Shown: one piece after another, positions 46,457-55,420 of the stretch
Layout of the letters: every line of letters begins with the position of its first letter
Numbering within the stretch: the first letter of the stretch is position 1
Assembly (NCBI GenBank): GCA_002966495.1
Contig: CP016490.1
Coordinates: 3,162,001-3,226,000 of the forward strand
Direction: 5' to 3'
Source: Halomonas sp. GFAJ-1
Lineage (GTDB): Bacteria > Pseudomonadota > Gammaproteobacteria > Pseudomonadales > Halomonadaceae
DNA: 64,000 bases
Program-made: the position numbers and the translations under genes
The notes under the pieces: generated by a model
What the model saw: the letters and a program-made list of their open reading frames with translations, nothing else
The model's database searches: none
What the model was told of the DNA's origin: nothing

Positions 46457-47326
46457 TTATGCTGCGGCTGGGGTTCTACGCTTTAGCCACCATTGATTGA
46501 GCCAAAGCGAAGCCATCATGATCACCGCGCCTAAAATAAGCTTGGCAATATCGGCATCGCGATTCCAGATCACGAGATTGACCACCAAACCTGCTGGCAC
46601 CAGCGCATTGTTCATCACTGCCAGCGTGCCGGCATCCACCTTAGCAGCTCCTTGGTTCCAAGCGAAATAACCAACGCCTGAGGCTACGAGGCCTAGCCAA
46701 GCCAATACCCCCCACTGAACGAACGTCGTTGGTAAGGCAGCGGTATTACCAAACAGCAGGAAGGCAGGCAGGGCAATCACCATAGCACCGACAAAGAACC
46801 AGCCAAACACGCTATGCCAAGGCAGCGTGGGCGGAAGGTCGGCGGCCAAGCGCCGATACCCAACCTGCCCAATGGCAAAACAGAGGTTAGCGCCCTGTAC
46901 TACCAAAAATCCTACCCAAAAACCGCTGTCCACACCGTCGTAGCGGATCACACCAGCACCCAGTACGGCCAGCACGGCGGTAACGAGATAGATAGGAGTG
47001 AAGCGGCCAAACATAAGATCATCCAGCAGCGCTATATAGACAGGCGTAAAGATGGTAAATAGCAGTACCTCAGGCACTGATAGCAGCAAAAATGACTGAT
47101 AAAAGAACACATACATAACACCCAACTGCACAGCGCCTAGGGCCATGAGCGCCAAGCGCTGCTTGCCACGAAGCAAGCTGGGGCGCAAAAAGGGAAGGAA
47201 CACCAGCATAGCCAGGGTAACCCTTACCAAAACAGCGAAATAACTATCTACCTGGCCCGCCAGGTAAACACCAATTAACGAGAATGAGAACGCCCAAAGC
47301 GCCGTCACTCCGACAAGGTAGCCCAT
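46457..47326 (-). CDS. EamA/DMT-superfamily permease
   Basis: A 289-residue inner-membrane protein with about ten hydrophobic helices arranged as two EamA repeats, as in RhaT/YddG-like carriers of amino acids or other metabolites. The start (GYLVGVTALWAFSFSLIGVY) and the W-x-N-Q segment (FAWNQGAAKV) are typical. Substrate cannot be deduced. AGAGG lies six bases before the start; it appears to be a single-gene unit. Confidence 0.85.
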   Translation of the reverse strand: MGYLVGVTALWAFSFSLIGVYLAGQVDSYFAVLVRVTLAMLVFLPFLRPSLLRGKQRLALMALGAVQLGVMYVFFYQSFLLLSVPEVLLFTIFTPVYIALLDDLMFGRFTPIYLVTAVLAVLGAGVIRYDGVDSGFWVGFLVVQGANLCFAIGQVGYRRLAADLPPTLPWHSVFGWFFVGAMVIALPAFLLFGNTAALPTTFVQWGVLAWLGLVASGVGYFAWNQGAAKVDAGTLAVMNNALVPAGLVVNLVIWNRDADIAKLILGAVIMMASLWLNQWWLKRRTPAAA

Positions 47327-47424
47327 CGTAAACCTCTTTGTGTATAAAAGTTGACAGTAATTATACGCCTATCAAACACGCTGCCAATGGGCAAATCTGG
47401 CTTAATACCCTTTCAACCCTTCTT

Positions 47425-47973
47425 TTATCGCTGTTTTAACCAGCCAAGTGCATAAATAACCCCAGGCACCCACGCCAATAGTGTTAATAAAAGTGCCATC
47501 GTCACACGCTTTCCCCCTCCCCCGGTCAATCCAACCGCAAGAGGTGGCAGCAGTACCGCCAGCGCACTATAGGCAATCTGCAGCGAGGCAGGTTCTGAGA
47601 CAGGCTGGGGATTCACTGACGCTTTGGGCTTAACAGCCGCCCTTTGCTGAGAGGTTGGCATTGTCGATGAGGGGGGTGTGGGTGGGATAAAGTGTTCTAC
47701 GGACGATTGAGCAAGTTCCGCTTGCTCCCTCTCCCGCGCCAGCGCTTTACGGTGGGCTTCCTTATCGATTTTCTGCTCTAAGGTATCAGCCCCTTCTGCC
47801 AGGTCATCATGATGGCGCTCCCAATCCTGCCAGTCGTGAGGAGTGCCAGACTTAGGGCGTTGACTCCCCGCCCCACGGGCACGCTCCCAGGCTTTCTCCT
47901 CCAAGGTGTTAGGCCGCTCTTGGTCGCGATCAAGACCAACGCCTTGGCGATTAAGATACTCACGTGCGTCCAT
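47425..47973 (-). CDS. Pmp3/UPF0057-domain protein with long hydrophilic N-terminus
   Basis: A 182-residue protein. The last ~50 residues (LAVLLPPLAVGLTGGGGKR, then LLTLLAWVPGVIYALGWL) form the two-helix Pmp3/YqaE unit linked elsewhere to membrane potential and salt or cold stress. The first ~125 residues are polar and low in hydrophobics: Asp/Arg/Glu-rich to about 95, then Pro/Ser/Thr/Lys-rich. Classical Pmp3 proteins are about 55 residues, so this N-terminal extension is unusual. AAGGAG precedes the start. Confidence 0.8.
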   Translation of the reverse strand: MDAREYLNRQGVGLDRDQERPNTLEEKAWERARGAGSQRPKSGTPHDWQDWERHHDDLAEGADTLEQKIDKEAHRKALAREREQAELAQSSVEHFIPPTPPSSTMPTSQQRAAVKPKASVNPQPVSEPASLQIAYSALAVLLPPLAVGLTGGGGKRVTMALLLTLLAWVPGVIYALGWLKQR

Positions 47974-48176
47974 TTCAGACTCCTTACACCCGTTAAAAAG
48001 AACAAAAGCGTTGAAAAACAGCTTAGGAGGAGCAACGCAGAACCCGTTAAATCTCCTACAGTATGAAAAGCGTTGGCCCGTTTTGTTTCCGAAAAGTGAT
48101 TCACTCTCTTAAACAAACTGGCAGGCGATGCACCTTCCCATCATGGGTTGAATAGCATGTCGTAAGGAGTGCCACC

Positions 48177-48584
48177 ATGAATAAGAAGACCCCCGATACT
48201 GTTCGCGATATTATGTCTCGTGACTGCTATCGTGTCTCGCCCGAGACCTCGATTACCACGCTCGCACAGGGATTAGCCCTTCACCGCTTGCCCGGTGCGC
48301 CCGTCGTGGACGCCTCTGACCAGTTAATTGGCTTTATCTCAGAGCAAGACGTGCTCGGTCGCGTATTAGACAGTATTTACCATGATGATGAGGCGCCTCT
48401 GGTTCGCGAATTAATGCGCCAGGAAGTGCTTACCACGACACCGAATAAGAGTATCACTGATCTAGCCCAGGAAATGATGGGGGCCAAACCAAAGATTTAT
48501 CCCGTCGTTGAGCAGCGGCGGTTAGTGGGTACGGTCACCCGCCGGGATATTTTAATCGCCTTACTGACGATTCGTCGCCATTGA
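48177..48584 (+). CDS. CBS-domain protein
   Basis: A 135-residue protein made of two CBS motifs (about 9-65: VRDIMSRDCYRVSPETSITT, LPGAPVVDA; and about 75-133: VRELMRQEVLTTTPNKSITD, KIYPVVEQRRLVGTVTRRDI). Such stand-alone pairs bind adenine nucleotides and regulate partners. No partner is evident. AAGGAG lies seven bases before the start. A 267-base gap with candidate RNA B follows. Confidence 0.85.
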   Translation: MNKKTPDTVRDIMSRDCYRVSPETSITTLAQGLALHRLPGAPVVDASDQLIGFISEQDVLGRVLDSIYHDDEAPLVRELMRQEVLTTTPNKSITDLAQEMMGAKPKIYPVVEQRRLVGTVTRRDILIALLTIRRH

Positions 48585-48638
48585 GCACAACCTGACCTTT
48601 TATGACTCAATAAGCGCTTATCAAGTTAAACGTTAACC

Positions 48639-48672
48639 AAAAAAAACCGCTGCTTAATTTAATAAGCAGCGG
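48639..48672 (-). terminator. Strong rho-independent terminator, minus strand
   Basis: A ten-base-pair stem with a six-base A/T loop, followed on the minus strand by eight T. On the plus strand no T-tract follows, so it does not serve the CBS gene. Confidence 0.85.
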
Positions 48673-48828
48673 AAGCAAGGGATCGAAAACAATAGCCAGA
48701 ACAACACTATTAGCGACTGCTATCACTATGTTGCCTGTACACTCTCAGACACTTTGCTCAGAAAAAGTTCGCAAAACCGCAAAATTTTCGTCTCTCCAAG
48801 TGCAGGCGTATACTAGCCGTCACTATCA
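48639..48828 (-). ncRNA. Candidate small RNA B (sibling of A)
   Basis: The minus strand ends in a strong terminator: CCGCTGCTTA (48647-48656) pairs with TAAGCAGCGG (48663-48672), then eight U. No minus-strand gene lies upstream to need it. Abutting the stem is GATCCCTTGCTT (48673-48684), shared exactly with candidate A; GGCTAT and TTTTGC-(A/G)-AACT-like stretches recur upstream in both. The 5' end is uncertain: a TATAAT at 48835-48840 would give about 190 nt, but its -35 is weak. Confidence 0.4.
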
Positions 48829-48851
48829 CCGGAAATTATAGGGAGCTAAAC

Positions 48852-49220
48852 ATGGCGCTTTATTTGCTGGTGCTAGGGGTCTGCTTACTGGTTATAGGCT
48901 GCGTTTTTCTAGCACTAATATCGGTGGGAACGCCTCGTTACCGCACCGAGCCCAAAGATTTAATAGCACTGTTTGATAAAGCACTAGAGAGCCAAGTCAG
49001 TGAAACTGAGTGGAATACCATTATCGGCTACCCCATTAGGCACGATGAGTACCTAGACAGCATACGTCGCCGGGCCATGCATTTAATGGATACCCATGGG
49101 CGGCGTTGGCAAATTGCCCAAGGGAAATCGTTGCTTAACCAAGAAGGCCATGCGGAGCTTACCGTGCTGCGCGATCATCTAGCCGCCCATACAGCACTGC
49201 GAGAGTCTCAGCAACGTTAA
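48852..49220 (+). CDS. Hypothetical single-helix membrane protein
   Basis: A 122-residue protein. Residues 3-25 are strongly hydrophobic (a membrane anchor or signal-anchor), and the rest is soluble and helical, with no family that I recognise. GGGAG lies six bases before the start. A -10-like TATACT at 48809-48814 could be its promoter. It precedes the AraC regulator by 45 bp in the same direction. Confidence 0.65.
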   Translation: MALYLLVLGVCLLVIGCVFLALISVGTPRYRTEPKDLIALFDKALESQVSETEWNTIIGYPIRHDEYLDSIRRRAMHLMDTHGRRWQIAQGKSLLNQEGHAELTVLRDHLAAHTALRESQQR

Positions 49221-49265
49221 GCGCTGGTTTACGCCATAGCCCGTAATAGTCACGAGGAGATCATT

Positions 49266-50099
49266 ATGCCTGGCAGCACTATTCGGCACATCCCGTTGGA
49301 AAGTGCCACTAAGCACCACTCCCATGATTTCCATCAAATCGTGATTACGCTGTGTGGCTCTTCAGAATTTGAAATTGAGGGGCTAGGCGGGCGCGTGAAC
49401 GCTTTTTCAGGCTGTATCGTGCCTGCTAACCATGAGCACTACTACTCGGGCCATGGCCATAACCGCCAGCTTATTCTCGATTTACCAGAAGATGCCCCCG
49501 CACTCACCGGTGAGCATCGTGAACTAGTCGCCCTTTTTGATGCTCCGCGTTTTTTCGCCTTGGATAATCCACTTCGCCACTATTTAGCATTTGTCGAGAG
49601 CGAGCTGACCCATGGCTTTGACACGCCATCCACCTCTTTCCAACAAGACCGCCTTGCTGCCACGTTATTAGGCTCATTAAAAGCCCGCCTGGGCTCAACT
49701 CCTAGCGCTGCCCAGCGCCGCCTTGATCTTGACCTAATCGATCGTTTTATTCGCCAACATTTGGCCGACGAGCTACGCGTGGCCGATTTAGCCAAACTTG
49801 CCTGCTTGAGCGAAGCACATTTTTCAGAACGCTTTCGCGCCCAAACGGGCCTTTCACCCTGGCAGTACGTAAAAAGACAGCGCTTAAATGCCGCTAGGCA
49901 ACTTATTGTTCAAAGCCGGCTCCCGCTGACCGATATTGCCATTCAAACCGGTTTTGCCAACCAAAGCGCGCTCTCTCACGCGTTTCGGCGCAGCTATGGC
50001 TTATCGCCCCGTAAATTGCGCCAGGGGGCTACTACGCCGATTGCCTCTCACCCTTCATCATCATTTTCTACTATTTTGCCTACTCCCTTACAGCCGTGA
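49266..50099 (+). CDS. AraC-family regulator next to the proline genes
   Basis: A 277-residue regulator: an N-terminal cupin-like sensor (HHSHDFHQIVITLCGSSEFE, with metal-type histidines) and a C-terminal pair of helix-turn-helix units (LRVADLAKLACLSEAHFSER and LTDIAIQTGFANQSALSHAF, ending in FRRSYGLSP). It lies directly upstream of putA with tandem operator-like repeats between them. A role as proline-responsive activator, comparable to PruR of Pseudomonas, is inferred from location. GAGGAG lies six bases before the start. Confidence 0.85.
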   Translation: MPGSTIRHIPLESATKHHSHDFHQIVITLCGSSEFEIEGLGGRVNAFSGCIVPANHEHYYSGHGHNRQLILDLPEDAPALTGEHRELVALFDAPRFFALDNPLRHYLAFVESELTHGFDTPSTSFQQDRLAATLLGSLKARLGSTPSAAQRRLDLDLIDRFIRQHLADELRVADLAKLACLSEAHFSERFRAQTGLSPWQYVKRQRLNAARQLIVQSRLPLTDIAIQTGFANQSALSHAFRRSYGLSPRKLRQGATTPIASHPSSSFSTILPTPLQP

Positions 50100-50166
50100 A
50101 GCATAGCCGTTGAAGAGTCGTTGGAAAGCCCTAAGAAACTAAACTAAAGTCTAAACAACATCCATC

Positions 50167-50206
50167 TTGCCGTGAAATTGACACGTTTTGCCATGAAAAC
50201 GACATA
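50167..50206. promoter_or_regulatory. Tandem 21-bp-spaced repeats, likely AraC-type operator of putA
   Basis: TTGCCGTGAAATTGACACG at 50167-50185 and TTGCCATGAAAACGACATA at 50188-50206 share TTGCC-TGAAA--GACA and are spaced 21 bp, two helical turns. This is the usual layout for an AraC-family dimer bound to direct repeats. A -10-like TACATT lies about 20 bp after the second copy, putting it at the -35 region of a putA promoter. Confidence 0.65.
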
Positions 50207-50297
50207 CACCCAAGGACGGGGCGTTCTACATTCGGGCGTTAGCTTGGGCACTATGCCCTGCCATCTACTGATCTAGTGCAGAATCAAGGGGGCCTCA

Positions 50298-53200
50298 ATG
50301 CTCAATGCCAAAAAAATGCGTGATCCTGCCATCTGGCAAACCGACCTTGATATGTTGATGCAGCGTGTTAGCGACCACTACATCGTGGATGAAGACGCGT
50401 TTGTTGGCGAACTGATCAAGGTACTGGATGCCGATCGCGAAGATTTCGCACGCATTGAGACTAATACCGCAGCGCTGGTGCGCGATGTGCGCAAGATGGA
50501 TACCGCCGTCGACACGATCGACGAACTATTGCAGCAGTACAGCCTGGATACCCACGAAGGCCTGATGTTGATGTGTCTTGCGGAAGCCATGCTGCGTATT
50601 CCTGACAAAGCCACCGCTGATGCGCTGATTGAAGATAAGCTTGGCCCGGCTGATTGGCAGTCGCATGTAGGTAAAAGCGAATCTTGGATGGTCAATGCCT
50701 CTACCTGGGGCTTACTAATGACCGGCCGCGTGCTTAAGCTTGACCACCCTAAAGAGGGCCAACCGGCTCACTTTATTAATCGCATGGTCAACCGCCTGGG
50801 CGAACCCGTTATTCGTCGGGCTATGTACGAAGCAATGAAAATCATGGGCAAGCAGTTTGTCCTGGGGCGCGACATTAATGAAGCCCTGAAGCGCTCCAAA
50901 CCTCTGTTTAATAAAGGCTACACCTACTCCTACGATATGCTGGGTGAAGCGGCCCGCACCCGCGATGATGCCAAACGCTATTTTGATGACTACGCGCGCG
51001 CTATCGAGCAAGTCGGTAAAACCTGTAAATCATTAAGTGATAAGACCCCAGCGCCATCGGTTTCTATTAAGCTTTCCGCCCTACATCCACGCTATGAGTT
51101 TGGCCGTCGCGAGCAGGTGCTGGCAGAGCTGGTTGATACCGTCATCACGCTGGTTACCAAAGCGCGTGAGTTGGATGTTGCGGTCACCATTGATGCCGAA
51201 GAAGTGGATCGCCTAGAGCTATCCCTTGAGGTTTTCCGCGCGGTGTATTCAAGCAGTGCTGTAAAAGGCTGGGGCCACTTTGGTCTGGTTGTCCAAGCTT
51301 ACTCCAAGCGGGCCTTGCCAGTTCTTCACTATATTAATCGCTTAGCGGATGAGCAGGGCGACGAGATCCCACTGCGCTTGGTGAAAGGCGCCTACTGGGA
51401 TAGCGAAATAAAAGAGTCTCAACAGCTTGGCGTTGACGGTTACCCGGTATTTACCCGTAAAGCATGTACGGACGTGGCTTATCTAGCATGTGCTCAGTTC
51501 CTGCTGTCGAGCGACACCCAGGGGCGTATCTTTCCTCAGTTTGCTACACATAACGCCCATACCGTTACGACCATTCTTGAATTAGCGAACCACGACAGCC
51601 GTCCATTTGAATTCCAACGCCTGCACGGCATGGGTGAAGCGCTCTATGACGCCGCCCTTGAGCGTGCGCCGAAAGGCACTTACTGCCGCATTTACGCCCC
51701 GGTAGGCGCCCATAAAGACCTACTTCCCTACTTAGTACGGCGCCTACTTGAAAACGGCGCGAACTCCTCCTTCGTCCACCAAATTGTGGACCCGGATGTG
51801 CCGGTAGAATCGCTTTGCCAGCACCCCATTGAGACACTGCGCCAGCAAAAAACGCTCTACAACAAGCGTATTCCGCTACCTAAGGATATTTTTGGCCCGA
51901 AACGCCGAAACTCCCGCGGGATTAACCTCAATATCCGCAGCCATTACTACCCGATTAAGGAGAAAATGGCTGAGTTTATGGACAAACAGTATGCGGCCAA
52001 GCCGCTGCTGGCATTCGAAGTCAATGACGACGCTGCTAACACTCACAGCGTGACGGTACCATTTGATCGCAGACAAACCGTAGGTAGCGTGCAATGGACC
52101 AGTAAAGAGCAAGCAGCGAAAGCCCTAGACGCAGCTTGGGAAGCCTTCCCCCGCTGGGATGCGACACCGGTTGCTGAGCGTGCTGCGATTCTGCGCCGCT
52201 TGGGCGACCTGATGGAAGAGCACATGGCCGAGCTGATGACGCTCTGCTCCCGCGAAGGCGGCAAACTGCTCACTGATGGCGTGGATGAAATTAAAGAAGC
52301 TGTTGATTTCTGCCGCTACTATGCGATGCGCGCTGAAGAGTCGTTTGGCGAAACCATTGAACTGCCTGGCCCCACCGGTGAATCCAACCGTCTAATGATG
52401 GGGGGTAAAGGGGTATTTGCCGCCATTAGCCCCTGGAACTTCCCAGTCGCCATCTTCTGTGGGCAAATCGTTGCAGCGGCGGTTGCTGGCAATACCGTAT
52501 TGGCAAAACCCGCAGAGCAAACCTCAATTGTCGCCCACCGGGTGATTGAGCTGCTTTACGAAGCGGGTATGCCACGCGACGTGGTGCAGCTACTGCCTGG
52601 CGACGGCCCCACCGTCGGTAGCGTGTTGACCTCCGACCCGCGTATCACCGGCGTAGTATTTACGGGTGGCACCGACACAGCACAAATTATCAATCGCGCC
52701 CTCGCTGCACGTGAAAACGCACCACTGCCAACGCTGATTGCTGAAACCGGCGGCATGAATGCCATGATTGTCGATTCCACCGCCCTACCCGAGCAGGTGG
52801 TCGTCGACGTGATTCAGTCGGCGTTTCAAAGTGCCGGGCAGCGCTGCTCAGCACTTCGCGTCCTTTACCTGCAGGATGACGTTGCCGACCGCGTTATCGA
52901 CATCTTAAAAGGCGCCATGAACGAACTGCACATAGGCGACCCTCGCGACTTGGGCACCGACGTGGGGCCAGTGATTGATGAAGATGCCCGTAAAAGCCTG
53001 CTTGCCCATATCGAAAAATTAAAAGGTGAGAATCGCTTAGTCGCTGAAACACCCATGGCGGCAGAGCACACCCAACACGGTACCTTTGTCGCGCCGGTTG
53101 CGTTTACGATTGACAGCATCAACGCCCTTACCCAGGAACAGTTCGGCCCAGTGCTGCACATTGTGCGGTACAAGGCCAGCGAGCTTAAACGTGTGATTGA

Positions 53201-53489
53201 CGACATTAATGGCCGGGGTTATGGACTAACATTTGGGGTACATAGCCGTAACGAATCATTTGCCGCTGAAATAGCGCAGAAAATTCGTGTAGGTAATGTG
53301 TACATCAACCGTAATATCATCGGCGCAGTGGTTGGCGTTCAACCCTTCGGTGGTCAAGGGCTTTCCGGCACCGGCCCAAAAGCCGGTGGCCCGCACTATC
53401 TGCAGCGCTTTATTACCGAAAAAACCATTACGAACAACACCGCCGCCCTAGGTGGCAACGCGTCGCTGCTGGCGCTAGGCGATGAGTGA
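50298..53489 (+). CDS. putA: Bifunctional proline dehydrogenase / P5C dehydrogenase PutA, short form
   Basis: A 1063-residue enzyme oxidising proline to glutamate in two steps with substrate channelling. The FAD-dependent proline dehydrogenase domain (about 150-500) has SIKLSALHPRYE, RLVKGAYWDSEI, EFQRLHGMGEALY and RRLLENGANSSF. The aldehyde dehydrogenase domain (about 590-1040) has SPWNFP, ETGGMN with the general-base Glu, and catalytic Cys in QSAGQRCSALR. It ends in TAALGGNASLL, the conserved C-terminal motif. The N-terminal ribbon-helix-helix of enterobacterial PutA is absent, so it should not repress itself. AGGGGG precedes the start. Confidence 0.95.
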   Translation: MLNAKKMRDPAIWQTDLDMLMQRVSDHYIVDEDAFVGELIKVLDADREDFARIETNTAALVRDVRKMDTAVDTIDELLQQYSLDTHEGLMLMCLAEAMLRIPDKATADALIEDKLGPADWQSHVGKSESWMVNASTWGLLMTGRVLKLDHPKEGQPAHFINRMVNRLGEPVIRRAMYEAMKIMGKQFVLGRDINEALKRSKPLFNKGYTYSYDMLGEAARTRDDAKRYFDDYARAIEQVGKTCKSLSDKTPAPSVSIKLSALHPRYEFGRREQVLAELVDTVITLVTKARELDVAVTIDAEEVDRLELSLEVFRAVYSSSAVKGWGHFGLVVQAYSKRALPVLHYINRLADEQGDEIPLRLVKGAYWDSEIKESQQLGVDGYPVFTRKACTDVAYLACAQFLLSSDTQGRIFPQFATHNAHTVTTILELANHDSRPFEFQRLHGMGEALYDAALERAPKGTYCRIYAPVGAHKDLLPYLVRRLLENGANSSFVHQIVDPDVPVESLCQHPIETLRQQKTLYNKRIPLPKDIFGPKRRNSRGINLNIRSHYYPIKEKMAEFMDKQYAAKPLLAFEVNDDAANTHSVTVPFDRRQTVGSVQWTSKEQAAKALDAAWEAFPRWDATPVAERAAILRRLGDLMEEHMAELMTLCSREGGKLLTDGVDEIKEAVDFCRYYAMRAEESFGETIELPGPTGESNRLMMGGKGVFAAISPWNFPVAIFCGQIVAAAVAGNTVLAKPAEQTSIVAHRVIELLYEAGMPRDVVQLLPGDGPTVGSVLTSDPRITGVVFTGGTDTAQIINRALAARENAPLPTLIAETGGMNAMIVDSTALPEQVVVDVIQSAFQSAGQRCSALRVLYLQDDVADRVIDILKGAMNELHIGDPRDLGTDVGPVIDEDARKSLLAHIEKLKGENRLVAETPMAAEHTQHGTFVAPVAFTIDSINALTQEQFGPVLHIVRYKASELKRVIDDINGRGYGLTFGVHSRNESFAAEIAQKIRVGNVYINRNIIGAVVGVQPFGGQGLSGTGPKAGGPHYLQRFITEKTITNNTAALGGNASLLALGDE

Positions 53490-53837
53490 TCGGCTCATCA
53501 ATACTTCTAACCTGAACTCCTGAAAAGGAACCGTCTCATGGTTGAAAATAATAGAGCGATTGCCTTCACATTCACGGCCTACCCAGGCCGTGTACTAGGC
53601 ACAGGGAACATTGCACACAAGCAAAACCACAACCTTTCTGACCACCTTCTTAGCAGGCGCTCTTCGGGGCCAGTAACGTGAAAGAGATAAAGGGTTAACA
53701 AAAAAAGACGGCGTTCTTACCGAGCGATACCCGGTAAACACGCTAAACCTGTCGGAGCTAGGGTTGTACGAAAAGTCGGCTAACGCGGGTATTTTTCGAC
53801 AAAGCCTAGGTCCGTTCTGACGAACTGGAGAAGTTTC
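53490..53837. other. putA-putP intergenic region
   Basis: This 348-base gap contains a perfect 8-bp hairpin (CACGGCCT 53573-53580 with AGGCCGTG 53585-53592), with no T-tract, inside a small possible ORF. Before putP there is an inverted CGAAAA/TTTTTCG pair around 53769-53801. I see no copy of the putA repeat motif and no clear promoter. Confidence 0.5.
53538..53681 (+). CDS. Possible small ORF (47 aa) between putA and putP
   Basis: ATG at 53538 is preceded by AAGGA with an eight-base spacer and opens a 47-codon frame starting MVENNRAIAFTFTAYPG and ending SSGPVT. The ribosome site is good, but the peptide matches nothing I know and contains the hairpin described for this gap. It may be a short leader peptide or a chance frame. 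Confidence 0.3.
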   Translation: MVENNRAIAFTFTAYPGRVLGTGNIAHKQNHNLSDHLLSRRSSGPVT

Positions 53838-55328
53838 ATGGCTACTGGTGTTTGGATTAGCTTATTGGGTTACTTTGCGCTAATGATCGCCATAGGCGTT
53901 TACGCTATGCGCAAATCTACGTCTTCCTCTGAAGATTACATGCTGGGTGGCCGAACCCTCAGCCCCCAAGTGGCGGCCCTCTCGGCCGGCGCTTCGGACA
54001 TGAGTGGCTGGTTGCTCCTAGGCTTACCCGGCGCAATGTTTGTCTCTGGCTTGGGGTCGGCCTGGATTGGTATCGGCCTGCTGGTAGGTGCACTCTTCAA
54101 CTGGATATTGGTCGCACCACGCCTGCGTGAACAGACGATTCACTACGGTAATGCAATTACCATTCCTGCTTTTCTAGCGAACCGTTTCCCAACGCGCGCG
54201 CTGGCTCTGCGCACAGTATCAGCTATTGTTATTGTGATCTTTTTCGCCGTGTATACCGCGTCAGGCCTAGTGGCAGGCGGCAAGCTGTTTGAAAGCGCGT
54301 TTTCCGGCATATACAACTTCGGTGATATGAGCAACTACGGTATGGGTGTCATGATTACACTCGGCGTGGTGCTTATTTACACCGTTGTTGGCGGCTTCCT
54401 AGCCGTGAGCATGACGGATTTCGTGCAGGGCTGCATCATGATGCTGGCATTGGTGATCATGCCTGCAGTAGTTCTATTTGGCGAAGGTGGCGGCGGTTTC
54501 TCTCAAGCGTCAGAAACACTCAATAGCGTAGATCCCACGCTGCTATCTTGGACATCAGGACTGACCTTCATAGGGTGGCTGTCTGCCGTTACCTGGGGGC
54601 TTGGCTATTTTGGGCAGCCGCATATCATTGTGCGCTTCATGGCTATTCGCTCGCAAAAAGACGTGCCTGTTGCCCGTAATATTGGTATGGCCTGGATGCT
54701 TGTCTCGCTAATTGGTGCCGTTTCTCTGGGTATCTTTGGCCGTGCCTTCGCCATTCGTAATGGGTTAGATGTTCAGGATCCAGAAACAATCTTCATTATT
54801 TTGGCGGACTTGCTGTTCCATCCATTGATCACCGGCTTCCTCTATGCTGCTCTGCTGGCTGCCGTGATGAGCACGATCTCTAGCCAACTGCTTGTATCAT
54901 CGTCATCGCTGACCGAGGACTTCTATCGCTTGTTCCTGCACAAAAAAGCGACTGAGCAGCAGTGTGTGGCTGTCGGCCGTGTTTGCGTGGTTCTTGTGGG
55001 CGTGGTTGCCGCTATTATCGCTTCTGACGAAGACTCTCAAGTACTGGGGCTGGTCAGTAACGCCTGGGCAGGCTTTGGCGCGGCGTTTGGGCCTCTGATC
55101 ATTCTGTCGCTCATGTGGTCACGTACAAACGGTGCAGGCGCCCTTGCAGGCATGGTAGTGGGTGCTGTCACCGTCATGCTCTGGATTACCTTGGGTTGGA
55201 ACGGTGAGTTCATGGGTGGCCCGGGTGTATACGAGATCATTCCAGGCTTCATCGCGTCCTTCATCGCCATCCTAGTGGTGAGCAACATGACTGACGACGC
55301 TGGTGAATATCAGCATATTGATCGCTAG
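53838..55328 (+). CDS. putP: Sodium/proline symporter PutP
   Basis: A 496-residue SSS-family transporter with about 13 helices, matching E. coli PutP (502). Recognisable segments include SSSEDYMLGGRTLSP, LSAGASDMSGWLLLGLPGA (first sodium/substrate-site helix), WGLGYFGQPHIIVRFMAIRS and AALLAAVMSTISSQLLVSSS. It imports proline with sodium, serving both nutrition and osmoprotection in a halophile. GGAG is seven bases before the start; it is flanked by two putA genes in the same direction. Confidence 0.95.
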   Translation: MATGVWISLLGYFALMIAIGVYAMRKSTSSSEDYMLGGRTLSPQVAALSAGASDMSGWLLLGLPGAMFVSGLGSAWIGIGLLVGALFNWILVAPRLREQTIHYGNAITIPAFLANRFPTRALALRTVSAIVIVIFFAVYTASGLVAGGKLFESAFSGIYNFGDMSNYGMGVMITLGVVLIYTVVGGFLAVSMTDFVQGCIMMLALVIMPAVVLFGEGGGGFSQASETLNSVDPTLLSWTSGLTFIGWLSAVTWGLGYFGQPHIIVRFMAIRSQKDVPVARNIGMAWMLVSLIGAVSLGIFGRAFAIRNGLDVQDPETIFIILADLLFHPLITGFLYAALLAAVMSTISSQLLVSSSSLTEDFYRLFLHKKATEQQCVAVGRVCVVLVGVVAAIIASDEDSQVLGLVSNAWAGFGAAFGPLIILSLMWSRTNGAGALAGMVVGAVTVMLWITLGWNGEFMGGPGVYEIIPGFIASFIAILVVSNMTDDAGEYQHIDR

Positions 55329-55371
55329 TAACACGCCGTGAGGCGCAGAGCGTAGAGCGCATTCAACGTAT

Positions 55372-55399
55372 CGAGAGGGCTCCCGCGGGAGCCCTCTCG
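55372..55399. repeat. Perfect 28-bp palindrome between putP and the second putA
   Basis: Two exact 14-base arms (left arm CGAGAGGGCTCCCG) meet without a loop, 43 bp after the putP stop and 22 bp before the second putA. The transcript would form a very strong hairpin. No T-tract follows. It may attenuate or protect the mRNA 3' end of putP. Confidence 0.75.
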
Positions 55400-55420
55400 T
55401 GTAGCAAGGAGAGACCCTGT

